Positions 56,269 to 64,000 of a stretch of DNA of 64,000 nt are shown piece by piece. Below the pieces are notes generated by a model. It worked only from the letters and a program-made list of their open reading frames with translations. It made no database searches and had not been told where the DNA came from. Positions within the stretch are counted from its first letter, which is position 1; every line of letters begins with the position of its first letter. The translations under genes and the position numbers were made by a program. The stretch comes from Bradyrhizobium sp. AZCC 1719 (GTDB taxonomy: Bacteria > Pseudomonadota > Alphaproteobacteria > Rhizobiales > Xanthobacteraceae): positions 4,431,001-4,495,000 of the forward strand of contig NZ_JAZHRU010000001.1 of NCBI RefSeq assembly GCF_036924525.1, written 5' to 3'.

Positions 56269-56568
56269 ATGTCAGCCTACGCAATTTCCGAAGTCGATGG
56301 CGTGCGCGATCCGGCGGGGTTCGAGGTCTATCGAACGATCGCCGCGAAAGCGATCGCGCATTATGGCGGCCGCTATTTGATCCGCGGCGGCTCTGCAGGC
56401 TTGATCGAAGGCGGCCCACCGCCGAAAACCATCATCGTCGTCGAATTTCCGACGATGGAGCGTTTGCGCGAATGGTACGCCTCGCCGGAATATGCCGAGG
56501 CGTTGAGAGTGCGGCAGACCGCGCTGGATCGCCGTCTGGTTTTCGTCGAGGGCGTCGCGCCGGTGTAG
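56269..56568 (+). CDS. DUF1330-family small protein
   Basis: This encodes 99 residues of ABM/dimeric ferredoxin-like fold. 'YAISEVDGVRDPAGFEVYRT' and the downstream 'IVVEFPTMERLREWYASPEY' match the DUF1330 pattern. AGGTGAAGG precedes the ATG. It lies 28 bases after the Gre-family gene and could be in its transcript. The biochemical role of the family is not known to me. Confidence 0.88.
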   Translation: MSAYAISEVDGVRDPAGFEVYRTIAAKAIAHYGGRYLIRGGSAGLIEGGPPPKTIIVVEFPTMERLREWYASPEYAEALRVRQTALDRRLVFVEGVAPV

Positions 56569-56664
56569 GCCAGCAACGACGTGGAAGCGGTCGTTCAGGC
56601 GGAACAAGGGCGCTCAGAAACCGTTTTTCCTGATGCCGCGCTGATGCGGCTTGAGGAGGACCCG

Positions 56665-57015
56665 ATGAAGAAGCTGCTTATTTTGGCGGCGGCAGCGTCG
56701 CTGGTTGCGACCATGGCCAATGCTCAAACCACGGTCATCACTCCCGACACGACGACCGGAACTGCGGGTGCGACGATTCGGATCGAGCCGGAATATCGCA
56801 CGAAGATCAAGAGCTACGTGACCGAGCACAAGATCCGACCGGTGGAAACACGGGAAAGGATCGTGGTGGGCGCCAAGGTGCCGACCGAGGTCGAACTCGA
56901 GGCAGTGCCTTCGGATTGGGGCCCGACGGTGACGAAGTATCGCTATGTCTACTCGGACAATCGCGTGATGCTGGTCGACCCCGCCACGCGTACGGTGGTG
57001 CATGAGATCGACTGA
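56665..57015 (+). CDS. Periplasmic DUF1236-like protein
   Basis: This encodes 116 residues with a signal peptide (MKKLLILAAAASLVATMANA, cleavage after ANA). The mature part has 'YRTKIKSYVTEHKIRPVETR' and 'VGAKVPTEVELEAVPSDWGP', typical of DUF1236 proteins that are common in Bradyrhizobium. ATG 56665 is preceded by GAGGAGGA; the frame extends to 56581 without coding sense. Function unknown. Confidence 0.88.
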   Translation: MKKLLILAAAASLVATMANAQTTVITPDTTTGTAGATIRIEPEYRTKIKSYVTEHKIRPVETRERIVVGAKVPTEVELEAVPSDWGPTVTKYRYVYSDNRVMLVDPATRTVVHEID

Positions 57016-57036
57016 GGTGTTCTCGTCGCTCCATGC

Positions 57037-57066
57037 AAAAGGGCCGCCATGCTGGCGGCCCTTTTC
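57037..57066. terminator. Bidirectional terminator
   Basis: AAAAGGGCCGCC and GGCGGCCCTTTT form a perfect stem around ATGCT, with T-tracts in both directions. It lies between the convergent DUF1236-like gene and the Gly/Tyr-rich gene. Confidence 0.93.
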
Positions 57067-57075
57067 ATTTCCAGA

Positions 57076-57435
57076 TCACCAGTGATGCCAGTGCCGGCGG
57101 TGGTAAAACCGCGGGCCATAGAATCGCGGACCGCCATAATAGGCGAACGCTGGGCGAACCACGCGACGATAGCGAACGACGGGATAGTAAGGCTCGTCGT
57201 AATAGCCATAGCTGCCATAGTAGGCCGGGTAATAGCCGCCATAATATCCGTAACCGGGACCATAGGCGTAGGCGTTCGAGGCCAGTCCGCCGATCACCGC
57301 GCCCGCGATCAATCCGCCAGCCACGGCCGGGAAAAATCCTCCTCCGCGCCAGTGGGCCTCCGCCGGCGAGGGGGCCGTTACCGCGGTCAAGCCCAAGACC
57401 GCCGCCGCGGCTAAAGCCAAAGGTGCTTTTCTCAT
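57076..57435 (-). CDS. Small secreted Gly/Tyr-rich protein
   Basis: This encodes 119 residues: a signal peptide (about 1-27, ending PAEA), a short glycine-rich hydrophobic segment ('VAGGLIAGAVIGGLASNAYA', 38-57) like glycine-zipper proteins, then a Tyr/Gly/Pro-rich tail and a His/Trp/Arg end (HRRHWHHW). Such proteins are frequent in Bradyrhizobium envelopes, with no established function. AGGAGTAG precedes the ATG. Two palindrome-containing repeats lie 39-107 bases upstream. Confidence 0.82.
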   Translation of the reverse strand: MRKAPLALAAAAVLGLTAVTAPSPAEAHWRGGGFFPAVAGGLIAGAVIGGLASNAYAYGPGYGYYGGYYPAYYGSYGYYDEPYYPVVRYRRVVRPAFAYYGGPRFYGPRFYHRRHWHHW

Positions 57436-57473
57436 GGACTACTCCTTTCCGTAATTCAGACGCCCAATACTTT

Positions 57474-57541
57474 ACATTCGAGCGAAGTTCGCTCTTTCGC
57501 AAAACAGGACACTCGCTAAACACATTCGAGTGAAGTTCGTT
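57474..57541. promoter_or_regulatory. Paired palindromic repeats, candidate operators
   Basis: ACATTCGAGCGAAGTTCGCT (57474-57493) recurs as ACATTCGAGTGAAGTTCGTT (57522-57541), 48 bases apart. The first holds a perfect odd palindrome GAGCGAA-G-TTCGCTC; the second has it decayed. They lie upstream of the Gly/Tyr-rich gene, in the right place for operators of an unknown regulator. Confidence 0.5.
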
Positions 57542-57629
57542 GCCCAGGTGCCGGCTTTCAGACCGCTCTGGCGTCAGATTTAACTTTGATGAACGAATGT
57601 TCAGGCGACGGCTTTGAAACGGAGCCGGA

Positions 57630-59123
57630 TCAATCGAAATCCAGAAAACCGGGCCGGGAGGACATCGGAGGCTGTCGGCGCAGCCAGGCAAGGTCGGGGA
57701 CGGGACGGACCGTCTCCGGATTGGCCTCAAGCAACGCCTCGATCTCGCGGGCCACTGAAAGCGTCGCGACGTCGCCGCCTCGCGGGCCGATGATCTGGAT
57801 GCCGAACGGCAATCCAGCGCCGTCGCGGCCGGCCGGTATCGCCACCGCCGGGTGTCCGGCATTGGTCACGGCATAGGCCAGCGCCAGCCAGTGGAAATAG
57901 CTTTTCGTCGGTGTGCCGTCGATGGCGGCCGGGTAAAGCTCGGACCAGGGCCGTGGGCTGATCGTGACTGTCGGCGCGATGATAAAATCGTGCTCGCCGA
58001 AAAATGTCTGCCAGCTCCGATAAAGCGCGGTCTGCAGCGAAAGCGCGCGTGCCACGTCGAGGGCGGAATAGCCGAGCCCCTCGGCCACGTTGTCGCTGAC
58101 ATTGGGACCCACTTTGTCCGGATATTTCTCGGCAAGCTCTCGGTGCCGGCCCAGAAATGCGACGGCGCGCAAGATCCGGAACACCTCGTCGGCATGGCTG
58201 CAATCCGGATGGGTCCATGCGACGCGGCGGAATGCCGATCCGAATGTCGCGAGCTTCGTTTTGAACGTCTCGGCGATGACGCGTTCCGTCGGCGCAAACC
58301 CGAAATCGCAGGTCGCCGCGATGCGCAAGCTGGCGAGATCGGTCCGTGGCGGATCGCGATAGGTCTCGCACACGGGCGTTCCGCCGGCGTGAAGGATGGC
58401 CGACAACGGATCGCGCGCGTCGCGATCCAGCATGCAGGAAAGCATCAGGCACGCGTCCGATACGTTTCTCGCCATCGGCCCGAGTTGCGAGATCTGCAGC
58501 CAGGCCATATTGCGGCTGTTGCTTGCGATCAGCCCGGGGGAGGGGCGGAAGCCGACGACACCGCAAAAAGCGGCGGGGTTCCTGACCGAGCCGCCGGTGT
58601 CCGAACCGGTCGCCAGCGGCACCATGCCGGTTGCAAGCGCTACCGCCGATCCGCCGGACGAGCCGGCGGCGGAGCGCTCGGGATCGAACGGATTGCCGGT
58701 GGCGCCATGAAGCGCATTGCGGGTGTTACCGCCCGCGCCCCATTCGGGGACGTTGGTCTTGCCGATGACGATGGCGCCGGCGCGCTTGAGCATTGCGACG
58801 ATCGCCTCATCCTCGGCCGCGATGTTGTCGGCGAACAGAATGCTGCCGAAGCTCGTCGGCAGCCCCTTGGCGTCGATCAGATCCTTGACCCCGAGCGGGA
58901 GCCCGTGCAGCGGCCCGAGCGCATCGCCGCGCATTACGGCAGCCTCGCTTTCCCGCGCCGCCGCGCGCGCCGTATTGAACGAGCGCGCGATGATCGCATT
59001 GACGGCCGAATCGATTTCCTCGATGCGACGGATGCAACTGTCCATGAGTTCGACCGGCGAAAGCTTGCGTTCGCCGACCAGCGCCCGGGCCGTCACCGCG
59101 GGCAGATCGCACGGCTCGGTCAT
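57630..59123 (-). CDS. Amidase (amidase-signature family)
   Basis: This 497-residue hydrolase of C-N amide bonds is cytoplasmic. The Ser-cisSer-Lys triad is Lys80 (LGVKDL), Ser155/156 (GSSGGS) and Ser179 (GSDTGGSVR), all conserved. The substrate is unknown; family members act on aryl or alkyl amides, glutamyl-tRNA and others, and the sequence lacks GatA context. It lies 7 bases downstream of the Bug-type binding protein gene, so uptake and hydrolysis of the same amide or acid is a plausible link. Confidence 0.92.
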   Translation of the reverse strand: MTEPCDLPAVTARALVGERKLSPVELMDSCIRRIEEIDSAVNAIIARSFNTARAAARESEAAVMRGDALGPLHGLPLGVKDLIDAKGLPTSFGSILFADNIAAEDEAIVAMLKRAGAIVIGKTNVPEWGAGGNTRNALHGATGNPFDPERSAAGSSGGSAVALATGMVPLATGSDTGGSVRNPAAFCGVVGFRPSPGLIASNSRNMAWLQISQLGPMARNVSDACLMLSCMLDRDARDPLSAILHAGGTPVCETYRDPPRTDLASLRIAATCDFGFAPTERVIAETFKTKLATFGSAFRRVAWTHPDCSHADEVFRILRAVAFLGRHRELAEKYPDKVGPNVSDNVAEGLGYSALDVARALSLQTALYRSWQTFFGEHDFIIAPTVTISPRPWSELYPAAIDGTPTKSYFHWLALAYAVTNAGHPAVAIPAGRDGAGLPFGIQIIGPRGGDVATLSVAREIEALLEANPETVRPVPDLAWLRRQPPMSSRPGFLDFD

Positions 59124-59130
59124 ATCAGGG

Positions 59131-60108
59131 TTACTCTTCCTTGATGCCGCCCTTGCGGGCCAGTTCCTTCATCTCGGCGGTTTCCTTGGCGATGAAGCCC
59201 GGCCAGTCCGGATAGCGCTTGAAGCCGGGTTCGTACCCGACCTTCTTAAAGCGCTCGATCACCGAAGGACTTGCTATTGCCTCTTCCAGCACCGAGGCCA
59301 GCCGGTCGCGTATGGCCGGAGGGATTCCCTTGGGCGCGACCACGGTACCCCAGGAGACGAGGTCGATATTGGGATAACCGAGTTCGGCGAGAGTCGGAAC
59401 GTCGGGAAGGAACTGCGAGCGCTTGGCGGAGAACACCGCCAGCGGGCGAACCGTGCCGGCTTCGAGCTGCGGCCTGATCGCGATCACGGTGTCCACGTGG
59501 TACTCTATGTGCTTGCCTATCAGGTCGTTCATCGCCGGCGCGCTGCCCTTGTAGGGCAGGTGCAGCATCTTGATGCCGGCGCTCGACTTGAACAGTTCGC
59601 CGGCGAAATGCGAAATGGTGGCTACGCCGAAGGACGCCAGCGACAGCTTGTCGGGATTGGCCTTCGCTGCCGCGACAAGCGCCGCAACGTCCTTGATCGG
59701 GCTGTCGCGATGCGTGACCAGCACCATGGTCAGCGTACCGGTCTGGGCGATCGGCTCGAAATCCCTGCCGCTATCGTACGGCACGTTCTCCTTCACGGCG
59801 TGCTGCAGGGTGAAGGTCGAATTCGAACTGGTGAGTAGGGTGTAACCGTCGGGTGCCGCGTTGGCGACCTCTTTGGCGGCGATCGTCGTGCCGCCGCCGG
59901 GGCGATTGAGCACGATCACGGGCTTGCCCAGACGCGTCTCGAGCTCGCCGGCAATGATGCGCCCGACGACGTCGCCAGCTCCGCCCGCCGGATAGGGCAC
60001 AATCAACTGCAGCGATTTTTCGGGGTAACTGCCTTGTGCCGTTGCGATCGACGCGCAACCCACCACGCAGGACGACGCCAGCGCGGCCGCCAGAAACATT
60101 CGTATCAT
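59131..60108 (-). CDS. Tripartite tricarboxylate transporter substrate-binding (Bug/TctC) protein
   Basis: This 325-residue periplasmic binding protein has an N-terminal signal (about 1-24), then 'LQLIVPYPAGGAGDVVGRII', the family hallmark, and 'GKPVIVLNRPGGGTTIAAKE'. Bug proteins bind carboxylates, amides or amino acids. TctA/TctB membrane partners are not adjacent, as is usual for orphan Bug genes in this group. It is first in an operon with the amidase. The ligand is unknown. Confidence 0.92.
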   Translation of the reverse strand: MIRMFLAAALASSCVVGCASIATAQGSYPEKSLQLIVPYPAGGAGDVVGRIIAGELETRLGKPVIVLNRPGGGTTIAAKEVANAAPDGYTLLTSSNSTFTLQHAVKENVPYDSGRDFEPIAQTGTLTMVLVTHRDSPIKDVAALVAAAKANPDKLSLASFGVATISHFAGELFKSSAGIKMLHLPYKGSAPAMNDLIGKHIEYHVDTVIAIRPQLEAGTVRPLAVFSAKRSQFLPDVPTLAELGYPNIDLVSWGTVVAPKGIPPAIRDRLASVLEEAIASPSVIERFKKVGYEPGFKRYPDWPGFIAKETAEMKELARKGGIKEE

Positions 60109-60236
60109 GTCGAACAGGTCTCCTGTCTTCCGTATTCCCCGGCAATTCGCGCCGGGGTTTTTCGGCGACAGCCATCCCGGATCGATGGAACAGGCTCCCT
60201 TGAATCGACCTCCAGATCAACCCCGTTGTTGGGCCG

Positions 60237-61250
60237 CTACCAGCCCTCCAGCACGATCTTGCCGCGCGACTTGCCGCTTTCCAGCAGCGCATGCGCCCGT
60301 TTCAGATTGGCGGCGTTTATCGTTCCAAAGGTCTGGTCGAGCGTGGTGCGCAGCACGCCCTTGTCGAGGAGGTCGGAGACGTCGTTCAGGAGGTGGTGCT
60401 GGGCGATCATGTCAGCCGTCTGGAATGACGAGCGCGTGAACATCGATTCCCAATGGATCGAGACCGCCTTGCCCTTGAAGGCAGAGACGGTGAATTCCGG
60501 GGGATCGTCGATCAGGCCGAACTTGCCTTGTGGCGCCATGAAATCGGCGATCGCCTTGTAGTGCTGGTCGGTGAAGGTGAGGCTCGCGACCAGCGCGACC
60601 GGCGGTACCTTCAACTTTTCGATCTGCTCCTTCATCGGCTTGGAATGATCGATCACGGCATGCGCGCCGAGATCGCGGCACCATTTCTGCGACTCCGGAC
60701 GCGTGGCGGTAGCGACCACCGTCAATCCGGTGAGGCGGCGCGCAAGCTGGATCAGGATCGAGCCGACGCCGCCGGCGCCGCCGGTGATCAGCAACGTGCG
60801 CGGATCGAGGCTCTTGCCCGGTACGGCGCCGAGCCGGTCGAACAACAATTCCCAGGCGGTGATCGAAGTCAGCGGCAGCGCCGCGGCCTGCGCGAACGAC
60901 AGCGATTTCGGCTTCTTGCCGACGATCCGCTCGTCGACCAGGTGAAATTCCGCATTCGTGCCCTGGCGCAGGATCGAGCCGGCGTAAAACACTTCGTCAC
61001 CTGCCTTGAACAGGGTGACGTCCGGGCCGACGGCATCGACAATGCCGGCAGCGTCGTAGCCCAGGATTTTTGTCTCGCCCTCGGGCGGGGCGGCGCGCTT
61101 GCGGACCTTGTAGTCGACCGGATTGGCCGAGATCGCCTTGACGGCGACGCGGATGTCGCGGCCCGTCGGTTCCGGCTTGGCGGCCTCAAAATCAATCAGC
61201 GCATTTGCATCTTCGATGGGGAGCGATTTTTTGTATCCGACGGCCTTCAT
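60237..61250 (-). CDS. Zinc-type alcohol dehydrogenase family (quinone oxidoreductase-like) protein
   Basis: This 337-residue MDR-superfamily oxidoreductase has a GroES-like N-terminal domain (about 1-125) and a Rossmann domain with LLITGGAGGVGSILIQLARR (about 155-174). The catalytic and structural zinc ligands of true alcohol dehydrogenases are not evident, so it is closer to NADPH:quinone oxidoreductases. It is divergent from the HxlR-family regulator at 61379, a pairing known for quinone- or aldehyde-responsive regulation. The N-terminus MKAVGYKKSLPIEDANALID is typical of this TIGR02817-like branch. Confidence 0.9.
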   Translation of the reverse strand: MKAVGYKKSLPIEDANALIDFEAAKPEPTGRDIRVAVKAISANPVDYKVRKRAAPPEGETKILGYDAAGIVDAVGPDVTLFKAGDEVFYAGSILRQGTNAEFHLVDERIVGKKPKSLSFAQAAALPLTSITAWELLFDRLGAVPGKSLDPRTLLITGGAGGVGSILIQLARRLTGLTVVATATRPESQKWCRDLGAHAVIDHSKPMKEQIEKLKVPPVALVASLTFTDQHYKAIADFMAPQGKFGLIDDPPEFTVSAFKGKAVSIHWESMFTRSSFQTADMIAQHHLLNDVSDLLDKGVLRTTLDQTFGTINAANLKRAHALLESGKSRGKIVLEGW

Positions 61251-61327
61251 GTCCGTGCCTCCTCCGTGTTTGCAGATTGATTGCCTAACTGTCGCTCTAG
61301 CATCCGCTTGGCAAGTACTGTAAATTT

Positions 61328-61343
61328 GGGGAACTAGTCCCTG
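61328..61343. promoter_or_regulatory. Imperfect palindrome, candidate HxlR operator
   Basis: GGGGAACTAGTCCCTG is centred on ACTAGT (61333-61338), with GGG/CCC flanks and a mismatch, between the divergent oxidoreductase and HxlR genes. AGTAC (about 61315) and GATACT (about 61349) extend the dyad. The link to the adjacent regulator is inference. Confidence 0.35.
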
Positions 61344-61378
61344 TTTGGATACTATTGGGGAAACTCCAGGAAAAACTC

Positions 61379-61756
61379 ATGAAACGGCGGAATTTTGCCC
61401 GTCGGCCGGGCTGCGCGGTTGAAGCGACGCTCGATCTGATCGACGGCAAGTGGAAAGGCGTGATCCTGTTTCACCTGCAGGCCGGCACCCAGCGTTTTGG
61501 GGAGTTGCGGCGGCGGATGCCGGGGATTACCCAGCGCATGCTGACCAAGCAGCTTCGCGCGCTCGAGGACGACAAGCTCGTGATCCGCAAGGTCTACGCC
61601 GAGGTGCCGCCGCGGGTCGAATACACGCTGTCGGAGATCGGCGAGAGCCTGCGGCCGGTGATCGAGACGCTCAGGGCATGGGGCGAGAGCCATCAGGAAA
61701 GGCTATCCTGTGCGCCGGCCTCCGACACTGCGAAAGTGCCCGATCGCGCGGCCTGA
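61379..61756 (+). CDS. HxlR-family transcriptional regulator
   Basis: This encodes 125 residues with a winged-helix HxlR domain. Cys12, in RRPGCAVEATLDLIDGKWKG, is the conserved N-terminal cysteine that in YodB/QorR/HypR-type members senses quinones or disulfide stress. 'QRFGELRRRMPGITQRMLTK' is the recognition-helix region, and 'LVIRKVYAEVPPRVEYTLSE' the wing. ATG 61379 follows CCAGGAAAAACTC. It is divergent from the oxidoreductase gene and probably represses it. Confidence 0.92.
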   Translation: MKRRNFARRPGCAVEATLDLIDGKWKGVILFHLQAGTQRFGELRRRMPGITQRMLTKQLRALEDDKLVIRKVYAEVPPRVEYTLSEIGESLRPVIETLRAWGESHQERLSCAPASDTAKVPDRAA

Positions 61757-61838
61757 CCGGCAGTATTGTGTACCGCCTTATCTTCTCTCGTTACCGCCTC
61801 GCATCTATATCTGAGGCCATCAATTTTGGGATTCTTGC

Positions 61839-63236
61839 ATGACGTTGACGATCCGCTCTTTCGCCTTGCTGCTGGTTTCCGCAGTCGTTGCAACGCCGGC
61901 GCTGGCGCAGGACCGGCGCGTGCCAACCTCGGGCGCCGAACTGCGGCTGTCGTACGCGCCGATCGTGCAGCGCGCGCAGCCGGCAGTGGTGAACGTCTAT
62001 GCCGCAAAGACCGTACAGAATCGTAATCCGCTGCTGGATGATCCGATCTTCCGCCGCTTCTTCGGGGTTCCGGGCATGCAGCCCGAGCAGATGCAGCGCT
62101 CGCTGGGATCGGGCGTAATGGTCGACGCCTCGGGGCTCGTGGTCACCAACAACCACGTCATCGAGGGCGCCGATCAGGTCAAGATTTCGCTCGCCGACAA
62201 GCGCGAGTTCGAGGCCGAGATCGTGCTGAAGGACAGCCGCACGGATCTGGCCGTGCTGCGCGTGAAGGACGGACGAGAGAAGTTTGCGACGCTGGACTTT
62301 GCCAATTCCGATGAATTGCTGGTCGGCGACGTCGTGCTCGCGATCGGCAATCCCTTTGGCGTCGGTCAGACTGTGACCCATGGCATCGTCTCGGCGCTGG
62401 CCCGCACCAAGGTCGGCGTCACCGATTATCAGTTCTTCATCCAGACCGATGCCGCGATCAATCCCGGCAATTCCGGCGGCGCGCTGGTCGATATGTCCGG
62501 CAAGCTGGTCGGCATCAACACTGCGATCTTCTCGCGCTCAGGCGGCTCGCAGGGCATCGGCTTTGCGATCCCCACAAACATGGTGCGCGTGGTCGTGGCC
62601 TCCGCCAAGAGCGGCGGCAAAGCCGTCAAGCGGCCATGGCTGGGTGCGAAACTGCAGGCGGTGACGCCTGAAATCGCCGAGACGCTGGGGCTGAAACTGC
62701 CGAACGGCGCCCTGGTCGCCAATGTCGCACCAAACAGTCCGGCCGCGCGCGCCGGTCTGAAGCCGTCCGATCTGATCGTCGCCATCGAAGGGCAGCCGAT
62801 CGACGAACCCAACGCGTTCGACTACCGCTTCGCCACAAGGCAACTCGGCGGCGCCGCGCAGATCGACGTGCAGCGTGGCGGAAAGACCGTCAAGGTCACG
62901 GTGCCGCTGGAGACCGCGCCCGACACCAACCGCGATGAAATCGTGCTCACCGCGCGCTCGCCGTTCCAGGGCGCCAAGGTCGCCAACATTTCGCCGGCGG
63001 TTGCCGACGAGCTGCATCTGGATTCCCAGGCCGAGGGCGTCGTGGTGATCGATCTCGCCGATGGTGGTACTGCGGCAAGCGTCGGCTTCCAGAAAGGCGA
63101 CATCATCCTTGCGGTCAACAATCAGAAAATCGGCAAGACCAGCGACCTCGACAAGGCTTCGAAAACTTCATCCAGGCTCTGGCGCATCGTCGTGGTGCGC
63201 GGCGGCCAGCAGATCAACGTGACGCTCGGCGGATGA
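61839..63236 (+). CDS. DegP/HtrA-type periplasmic serine protease
   Basis: This 465-residue protein begins with a signal peptide (about 1-23, ending ALAQ). The trypsin-like domain holds His106, Asp136 and Ser212 (in NPGNSGGALV), and two PDZ domains follow (about 265-345 and 375-460). The linker 'RRFFGVPGMQPEQMQRSLGS' is typical of Do-family enzymes. It degrades or chaperones misfolded envelope proteins. Its stop overlaps the rarA start (ATGA). Confidence 0.93.
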   Translation: MTLTIRSFALLLVSAVVATPALAQDRRVPTSGAELRLSYAPIVQRAQPAVVNVYAAKTVQNRNPLLDDPIFRRFFGVPGMQPEQMQRSLGSGVMVDASGLVVTNNHVIEGADQVKISLADKREFEAEIVLKDSRTDLAVLRVKDGREKFATLDFANSDELLVGDVVLAIGNPFGVGQTVTHGIVSALARTKVGVTDYQFFIQTDAAINPGNSGGALVDMSGKLVGINTAIFSRSGGSQGIGFAIPTNMVRVVVASAKSGGKAVKRPWLGAKLQAVTPEIAETLGLKLPNGALVANVAPNSPAARAGLKPSDLIVAIEGQPIDEPNAFDYRFATRQLGGAAQIDVQRGGKTVKVTVPLETAPDTNRDEIVLTARSPFQGAKVANISPAVADELHLDSQAEGVVVIDLADGGTAASVGFQKGDIILAVNNQKIGKTSDLDKASKTSSRLWRIVVVRGGQQINVTLGG

Positions 63237-64000
63237 GCCCGAAGAAACCCCGCGAGGCGACCAATCTCTTTGCCGCGGCAGGGATGGAGGAGGATGCGCC
63301 GCGCCCGCTTCCCGACCGGTTGCGCCCGCGCTCGCTCGCCGATGTCGTCGGACAGGATCACATTCTCGGTCCCGATGGCGCGCTGACGCGGATGCTGGAG
63401 ACGCGCACGCTGGGCTCGCTGGTGTTCTGGGGGCCGCCCGGAACCGGCAAGACCACGGTGGCGCGGCTGTTGGCGGATGCCACCGAACTGCATTTCGAGC
63501 AGATTTCGGCGGTGTTTTCCGGCGTCGCCGACTTGAAAAAGGTTTTCGACGCCGCGCGCGCCCGGCGCGAGATGGGCAAGGGCACGCTGTTGTTCGTCGA
63601 CGAGGTGCACCGCTTCAACCGCGCCCAGCAGGATTCGTTTCTGCCTGTCATGGAAGACGGCACCGTGGTGCTGGTCGGCGCCACCACGGAAAACCCGTCA
63701 TTCGAGCTCAACGCCGCGCTGCTGTCGCGCGCGCGCGTGCTGGTGTTTCATTCGCTCGATGCCGCCGCGATCGAAAAGCTCTTTGCCCATGCTGAGAACG
63801 TCGAGGGCCGAAAGCTGCCGCTCGATGCCGAGGCGCGCGCCGTGCTGGTGCGGATGGCCGACGGCGACGGCCGTGCCGCGCTGACATTGGTCGAAGAGGT
63901 CTGGCGCGCTGCGCGCAGGGACGAAATCTTCAATGCTCCGCAGTTGCAGGAGATCCTGCAGCGCCGTGCGCCGATCTACGACAAATCGGCCGATGGCCAT
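63233..64000 (+). CDS. rarA: Replication-associated recombination protein A (RarA/MgsA), 5' part
   Basis: This AAA+ ATPase acts at stalled replication forks. The frame is open to the last base, so 256 codons of about 430-450 are visible. Walker A is GPPGTGKT (67-74) and Walker B LLFVDEVHRF (119-128); 'VVGQDHILGPDGALTRMLE' and 'GATTENPSFELNAALLSR' are diagnostic. The start overlaps the protease stop by four bases. The C-terminal tetramerisation domain is outside the window. Confidence 0.93.
   Translation, partial: MSPKKPREATNLFAAAGMEEDAPRPLPDRLRPRSLADVVGQDHILGPDGALTRMLETRTLGSLVFWGPPGTGKTTVARLLADATELHFEQISAVFSGVADLKKVFDAARARREMGKGTLLFVDEVHRFNRAQQDSFLPVMEDGTVVLVGATTENPSFELNAALLSRARVLVFHSLDAAAIEKLFAHAENVEGRKLPLDAEARAVLVRMADGDGRAALTLVEEVWRAARRDEIFNAPQLQEILQRRAPIYDKSADGH

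Overview
The window is GC-rich chromosomal DNA from an alphaproteobacterium of the Bradyrhizobium/Rhodopseudomonas group (Nitrobacteraceae, order Hyphomicrobiales). I infer this from the protein sequences, from alphaproteobacterial ribosomal-gene order (secY-adk-rpsM, with no rpsD in the alpha operon and no rpmJ after secY), and from several families of dispersed palindromic repeats that I recall as typical of this group. No transposase, phage gene, rRNA gene or CRISPR array was seen. One tRNA is present.

Bases 1-12100 hold metabolic genes separated by palindromic repeats: the end of a family III CoA-transferase, a small ABM-like protein, a CAP-RTX protein probably exported by a type I system, a TetR regulator divergent from an acyl-CoA dehydrogenase/aminoglycoside-phosphotransferase-like pair, a DMT permease, two short-chain dehydrogenases, a histidine phosphatase and a class C beta-lactamase-like serine hydrolase. 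Then come tRNA-Trp, an OpgC-like membrane protein and a 61-residue protein.

Bases 14448-55656 carry the translation/transcription supercluster: secE-nusG-rplK-rplA, rplJ-rplL-rpoB-rpoC, and rpsL-rpsG-fusA-tuf followed by the S10, spc and alpha operons to rplQ. Two accessory blocks interrupt it. Block 1 (16570-19309) has a 2-hydroxyacid dehydrogenase and a three-gene operon with a complete ECF41-type sigma factor, an AhpD/CMD-like protein and a small membrane protein; a good ECF41-type promoter precedes the operon. Block 2 (30005-35941) has a LuxR-type regulator, a flavin amine oxidase fused to a SAM methyltransferase, an ABC exporter half-transporter with polyacidic tails at both ends, and the frameshifted stump of an FAD oxidoreductase.

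In the spc/alpha region, adk appears to be frameshifted by one extra G. Restoring the frame gives an adenylate kinase with a long histone-H1-like Lys/Ala tail.

Bases 55782-64000 hold a GreA/GreB-family factor, two small proteins (DUF1330-like and secreted DUF1236-like), a Gly/Tyr-rich secreted protein with a paired palindrome upstream, an amidase plus a tripartite-tricarboxylate (Bug) binding protein, a quinone oxidoreductase-like gene divergent from an HxlR regulator with an N-terminal cysteine, a DegP/HtrA protease, and the 5' part of rarA, which runs off the window end.
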